Assembly (NCBI RefSeq): GCF_021130785.1
Contig: NC_060212.1
Coordinates: forward strand, 146,469,501-146,533,500
Direction: 5' to 3'
DNA length: 64,000 bases
Origin: Homalodisca vitripennis
Taxonomy: Eukaryota > Arthropoda > Insecta > Hemiptera > Cicadellidae
Shown here: piece after piece, positions 59,708-64,000 of the stretch
Position numbering within the stretch: position 1 is the stretch's first letter
Layout: each line of letters begins with the position of its first letter
Position numbers and translations under genes: made by a program
The notes under the pieces: generated by a model
Databases searched by the model: none
What the model was told of the DNA's origin: nothing
What the model saw: only the letters and a program-made list of their open reading frames with translations

Positions 59708-60758
59708 GTATGAGCCTACTTATCTACTGTTACCACCACAATTTGAGTGTGTTATTCTAATAGGGCCGAGATAACACAATAATATAAATTTGTTCAGATA
59801 CTTTTATTTCAGCAGTGAGTAAAAAAATTAGTTTAACCAACATAAATAAAAATTTACATTTCTAAATATAGCTGGATTTACCTTAATTACGAGTATTAAA
59901 AAGTAAGAAAAAAGTGAAGTAAAAGTAGTAATTAAAAGTGAAATATTGTATCTAAATTCTTATTGTTGACTGTGTGATGTCTTCTAGTGATGTTTACTAT
60001 AGAATGTGAGATTTTATTAACAAACACATTATTGGTACCATAGTAATAGTGTTAAACAGTTGTATTAGTAATAAAGACATTAATGAAAAGAACCTGTTGA
60101 CATCAGACCTTTTGTGTTGTTTTTACTCTGCAGCTGAACATTTAGATTTTTGTGGACCAGTTACTACAAAACTTAAAACACCCATTGAAGTATTATGATT
60201 TGTAATAAAAACTATTATGTTCTTATTATGATATGTAATGTAAAAGCTTACATTTTCAGATAAATTTAACATTATTTAGGATAAATATCAACTAGTTGGA
60301 TGACTATAGCTTCTTATTAATTTATTCAAACATATTTCCCTTGCAACATTTAAACATTACACTGATTAACACCTGCATACATTATTAAAATATATTATAT
60401 GTGCGATAAAAATGAGTTTGCAATTTGTTCTCTTTCTACCAATCCGAATTTGTAAAAAATTTAGTTATATTTCGCTATATTGAGAAATTAAAAAAATATA
60501 TACAGTGCTTATAAGTTGTTTGTGTTAATATGGAATGTCCTCCACAATAACAACCTTTTAATAAGGAAATATTTATGTTCGTTTATTCAGCCAAAGTGAA
60601 TACAGAAATATAACAAATATTGTTAGCATTTCCTTTAAAAGTTTCAAATGAAAGCCATGAAAAGACTTAAAACTTAAAACTATGACGTGTTTCTCTGAAA
60701 CCAACTGCAATAATTGTTATTACAGTACGCAATGTACTGACATTGTGTGGTTTTGCAG
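59708..60758. other. Intron ~1.05 kb
   Basis: Bounded by GTATGA and TTTTGCAG. AT-rich, nothing else recognised. Confidence 0.75.
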
Positions 60759-60931
60759 CCAACAAGTTGTGGTCTGTGGTGAACGAAGCATTAAGAGTGA
60801 CTGAAGAGGAGGCAGTGAGTGCCAGTGCCAGTGCCGGGCCGGACGGTACACGGCACCGGTTTCCTGGCGTGCCGGCACATCAGCTGCACCACATCTCCAG
60901 TACACTCAACTCCCAGTTGTCAATGCTCCTG
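60759..60931 (+). CDS. Helical exon, AN-KLWSVVNEAL segment
   Basis: Acceptor TTTTGCAG, donor CTG|GTTAGT. It reads ANKLWSVVNEALRVTEEEAV, then a Ser/Ala/Gly linker, then PAHQLHHISSTLNSQLSMLL. The first base of Ala comes from the previous exon, and the exon ends in phase 0. The frame is undamaged. Amphipathic helices flank a short flexible stretch. The C/G-ending codons contrast with the AT-rich introns, a good sign of constraint. Confidence 0.88.
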
Positions 60932-61847
60932 GTTAGTAGCCTTTCCTTGTACTCTGGCTTCTCTGAGACCTGGGTTTTTATTGTCATTTTTAACAGCAGT
61001 TAACAAACCAAATGGAATCAAGTTGACATTTTAATTAATGAATAATTTTTGTTTGTTTATGCTGGGGAATTTCCAGTTTATGACAATTTCAAAAACTATT
61101 GACTATTGACTAAATAGCTTTTACATTTATACTTGTGTATTTATATTAGAAGTTAAATTGTGTTGAATGTAAGTGAGTAACCGTGATATAAAAAGAAACG
61201 AAATATGCTGTTCTTAATACAGATAACACAGTTGATTAGTTTTTACTTCAGTATATGAAGTTACCTTTGTGAAGAGAACTGTTTTTGAACAAGGATAGAT
61301 TGAAGTATTTTAATTTGCAACTTTTTCTAAATCAATGGTGTAAGTAGGAATTGGCTTTGAGGGGTAGGGGAAATGGAATAAATCTTTATAAATTACATAA
61401 CCTTATTCAAATTTAAATATTTATTACTGTATTAAAAACCACTTGAATGGCTGCTATATGAGTATTTTTTTAATTTTATGGCTTCTAGTAAGGGAGGAGT
61501 TCTAACCCCATTATCCTTAATTACACTATCATTCTAAAGTCATGCAGATAGTTATTTCCTTCTTAAGAATCATGCAGGATTGTATCTAGTGCATAAATGG
61601 TAATGGTAGCTGCAATTATTACAATTTTTTTACTTCTTTCTTACTTACTATAAAATAAAACTCAACTTATTTACAAAATGCTTAGTTTCCTGTTGAATTA
61701 TGGTGTGGATCTACTTTATGACGGAAGTTACCCTGGTGGCTAGATATTCAAAATGTGAGCAGCTACACGCCCACGTACAAGCATTTGCCCGCAGATTGTC
61801 CTCATGACCCTAGTGAGTTCCATTACCAACACACTGTTCTGTTACAG
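60932..61847. other. Intron ~0.9 kb containing a partial copy of the next exon
   Basis: Bounded by GTTAGT and CTGTTACAG. AT-rich except for the exon-derived segment at 61757-61812. Confidence 0.75.
61757..61812 (+). repeat. Partial tandem copy of the following exon with its donor
   Basis: GAGCAGCTACACGCC here matches 61911-61925, and CCCGCAGATTGTCCTCATGA matches the end of the exon at 61941-61960, offset 154 bp. The copy is 56 bp against 55 bp, with one inserted base in the middle, and is followed by GTGAGT where the exon has GTAAGT. The whole stretch 61755-62006 remains open in one frame. The gap between this donor and the real exon's acceptor (35 bp) is too short for a normal intron, so it is more likely a duplicated remnant than an alternative exon. 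Confidence 0.85.
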
Positions 61848-61965
61848 AATGTAATGACAGCCAGAGACGAGGAAAGGGAGAGATTACGACAAGAGGTACA
61901 GCGGTCTCGAGAGCAGCTACACGCCATGTACGAGCGTCAGCCCGCAGATTGTCCTCATGACCCTA
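61848..61965 (+). CDS. Coiled-coil exon of right-hand gene
   Basis: Acceptor CTGTTACAG, donor CCTA|GTAAGT; phase 0 in, phase 1 out. It reads NVMTARDEERERLRQEVQRS, then REQLHAMYERQPADCPHDP. The first part is a strongly charged heptad-like helix (Glu/Arg/Leu), typical of a coiled coil; the second is a cysteine-containing turn. The gene continues beyond the window. Confidence 0.9.
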
Positions 61966-64000
61966 GTAAGTACCACATCAAACTGAAAAATTGTATTTTA
62001 TATTAGTGATGATTTGGTTTAAATATTGTACCATATCGATTAATAGTCATGATGAGTTGAGGTTTTTGGTTCCAATTTCAGTTGTAAACATTCTTTCTCT
62101 TCATCAAGAGATCTTTCACTAAATACCCATATCACTAAACAATTTTACTACAATTTTGTAACAAATCGATCTTGCAACGGCAGCATAAAATCTGAACTAG
62201 ACATAGTAAAACGATTGTGCTCCAAAGCAAAGACGCTTTGTCATTCGTAACAAACAATAATGGTAAAAACGAATAAACTTAATGCGGCATTAATAATTTT
62301 AAGCAAAGTTATAATCCTGATGTGGAACGAGCAGTTGTGTCCTAAGGATGGGCATAATCTTTATGGGAATAACAGCTGACTGGGGCCATGGAACAAACAT
62401 TGATTACTTGTCGTAACCCCAAAAATCACAGTGGAATCAAAAACCTTCTCATCACTATTCTGTACAGCACTTTCCCTATTTCAATTGGTCTATTTATAGT
62501 TTAACAAGCTTTTAAATGTTACATGTAGCAGAGATGTGTCAATATTTTTGAAAACAAACCTCGGCAAAAGTATACTAAAAAGTCAATGGTGTTAAATTGA
62601 TATGTAGCAATTAATTGACACTTTTGTCGAACATCAACCTTATTAACACGCACTGATTATGAAAAACAACTTTTATTTTGTGATAGTTAGTTATTAAAAT
62701 TATAAATCATTTTTCACATCTTTCTAAGAGATATATTTAGTACTAATATATCTTCTTGTCCTTGTGCTGATTTACTATATCTACAAGATCACTACAACAA
62801 GCGATTTAATGCATGAATTAGTATTTCATGTATTTAACTTCTATTGGCACATCTCTAGTTTGAAGCCTTAAAACATTTTTATAACCTGTATACATTTTAA
62901 TTCTGAGTTTCTGCCTTATAACCATGATTTTTATATGTATATACAATTTTCTTGATTATTGATTTTTTATAACAAAGAGTGTGTGGATTTTCTTAACAAA
63001 TTTTACAAATGCTTCCAATTTTAGAAACCCATTAATAGTGTCTGTAAGCTTGTCAAGACATGAGATAAAATGCCATTAAATTAGTCATCATCATCATCAT
63101 CATCATCTGACCTTTCCGTTATCACGGGTCGTCGTACACAGCCCATTAATTTAGTAACTAATTCATTCATTCATTCATCATTAAATTAGTATGAACAATA
63201 TTAAAAGCCACCTAAATTTAATGTTTTAAAATATGAGTATATTGGCATAATGGTTTGAACGAGTGTTTTAAAACACAAATATTCATACTTAGGTTTTACA
63301 TTTACGTGTAATATGCAATGCAATAAACATATACTTTATTAACACTTTTAAAAATATGGTGTTATTTTTCTAATCAGTAAATCATTGTCAGAGAAAATTA
63401 AAACTAGACCCTAATAAAAGTTCTTTATAAATTGTATAAAATCTTTTATAAACATTGTCATTGATAATCTGCTGTAAATAATAATTATTCAACTAATATA
63501 GAAACTGAATAATTTTAAAATTGTTAGGTGGTAAAGTCCTGAAGAAGTGTTACGTCTCCAATCAAATAAAGGTAATTTCAGCCCACGTATTTTGACAAAA
63601 AAAAATTTGTTTGGACTAAAATATGAATATTTTTTAAAGAGGCACTCTTTATATAATGCAAGACATTGCTGTATGTAATTCTCAAATTGTATGCACACCT
63701 TAACTCTGATATTTTTTTCACTCCAATTTCCAGCATGATATTCCCCTTAAGCAATACAGGTTTTTGTTGATCACGTCAAATAGTTATAACCAAATTATTC
63801 AATCCAAAACAGTAGCTTTATTCCTATAAGCCAGTACAAGCATAATCAAGTTTTTCCACATCCCATGTCTATAAATATTTGGTACAGTGTGTTTTGTTTT
63901 TGTTCCGCTTTTACCTTATTTTGTGCCACTCCTACGAATCCTGTTGAAAGACCACATTGGACACAGTAGCCTAGTAAATGCTTTGCTTTCCAGTAGATAT
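61966..64000. other. Intron, open at the right edge
   Basis: Starts at GTAAGT. AT-rich; contains the 93-bp retroposed insert at 63086-63178 (separate entry). No further exon was recognised before the window ends. Confidence 0.65.
63086..63178 (+). mobile_element. 93-bp retroposed insert with 12-bp target duplication
   Basis: CATTAAATTAGT occurs at 63074-63085 and again at 63179-63190, exactly flanking the insert. The insert begins with a CAT microsatellite, has a short GC-richer middle (TCACGGGTCGTCGTACACAG) and ends in an ATTC tail. Perfect 12-bp direct repeats plus a simple-repeat tail indicate LINE-machinery retroposition of a very short truncated LINE or SINE. Confidence 0.85.

Noticed and set aside
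61757..61847. Genuine separate alternative exon followed by a 35-bp intron
   Set aside because: An intron of that size is below the usual splicing minimum; a partial duplication explains the sequence better, so it is listed as a repeat.
1..64000. CRISPR array, prokaryotic operon or phage
   Set aside because: Tandem repeats here have no unique equal-length spacers, and the coding pattern is eukaryotic with introns.

Overview
The window looks like AT-rich, repeat-laden arthropod (most likely insect) nuclear DNA. The evidence is long non-coding stretches, small exons with canonical GT-AG borders, Tc1/mariner-type and hAT-type DNA elements with intact ends, non-LTR retrotransposon 3' ends, tRNA-derived SINE heads and many satellite arrays. 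There is no prokaryotic gene organisation, and nearly all open frames shorter than about 120 codons are chance or repeat-derived. The exact taxon cannot be read from the sequence; a hemipteran-like genome would fit but is a guess.

The only well-supported host gene lies at the right end on the + strand. Six phase-compatible exons (52601-52715, 58338-58515, 58740-58883, 59532-59707, 60759-60931, 61848-61965) encode a charged segment, a proline-rich segment, a Ser/Pro region, and two helical, probably coiled-coil, segments. The gene is incomplete here and continues past 64000. Its paralogue group is uncertain; the coiled-coil part is only tentatively reminiscent of the C-terminal region of Lbc-type RhoGEFs. 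Two exons carry apparent small frameshifts in short repeats (a C6 run and a GTGTG), and the last exon has a partial upstream duplicate. A possible earlier first coding exon (40642-40737) and a GC-rich putative promoter (about 32560-32860) lie upstream, but linkage is unproven. A separate candidate signal-peptide exon sits at 5132-5168; its splice donor and flanking intron have been tandemly triplicated.

Layout: 1-1045 104-bp satellite; 5.13-5.93 kb signal-peptide exon and 262-bp repeats; 7.0-7.1 kb LINE tail; 8.6-9.5 kb LINE 3' end; 10.15-10.50 kb MITE; 15.2-15.7 kb SINE with duplicated body; 22.6-23.2 kb deleted mariner-like element; 24.9-25.3 kb hAT MITE; 26.2-27.0 kb 98-bp minisatellite; 29.6-30.0 kb hAT MITE; 31.5 kb SINE; 31.9-32.5 kb 91-bp array followed by a GC-rich block; 35.8-36.6 kb 142-bp higher-order array; 38.3-38.7 kb 138-bp array; 43.7-44.3 kb antisense LINE end; 45.15-46.76 kb and 47.65-48.59 kb two long-arm foldback DNA elements; 51.1 kb antisense LINE end; 52.6-64.0 kb exons and introns of the right-hand gene, with a 104-bp array in its first visible intron.

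The most unusual structures are the two neighbouring foldback elements, whose arms of about 400-500 bp could form long double-stranded RNA if transcribed; the donor-containing exon/intron triplication; the partial exon duplication; and six isolated 13-15 nt G/C homopolymers in AT-rich DNA. I saw no CRISPR array, rRNA gene or intact mobile-element gene.
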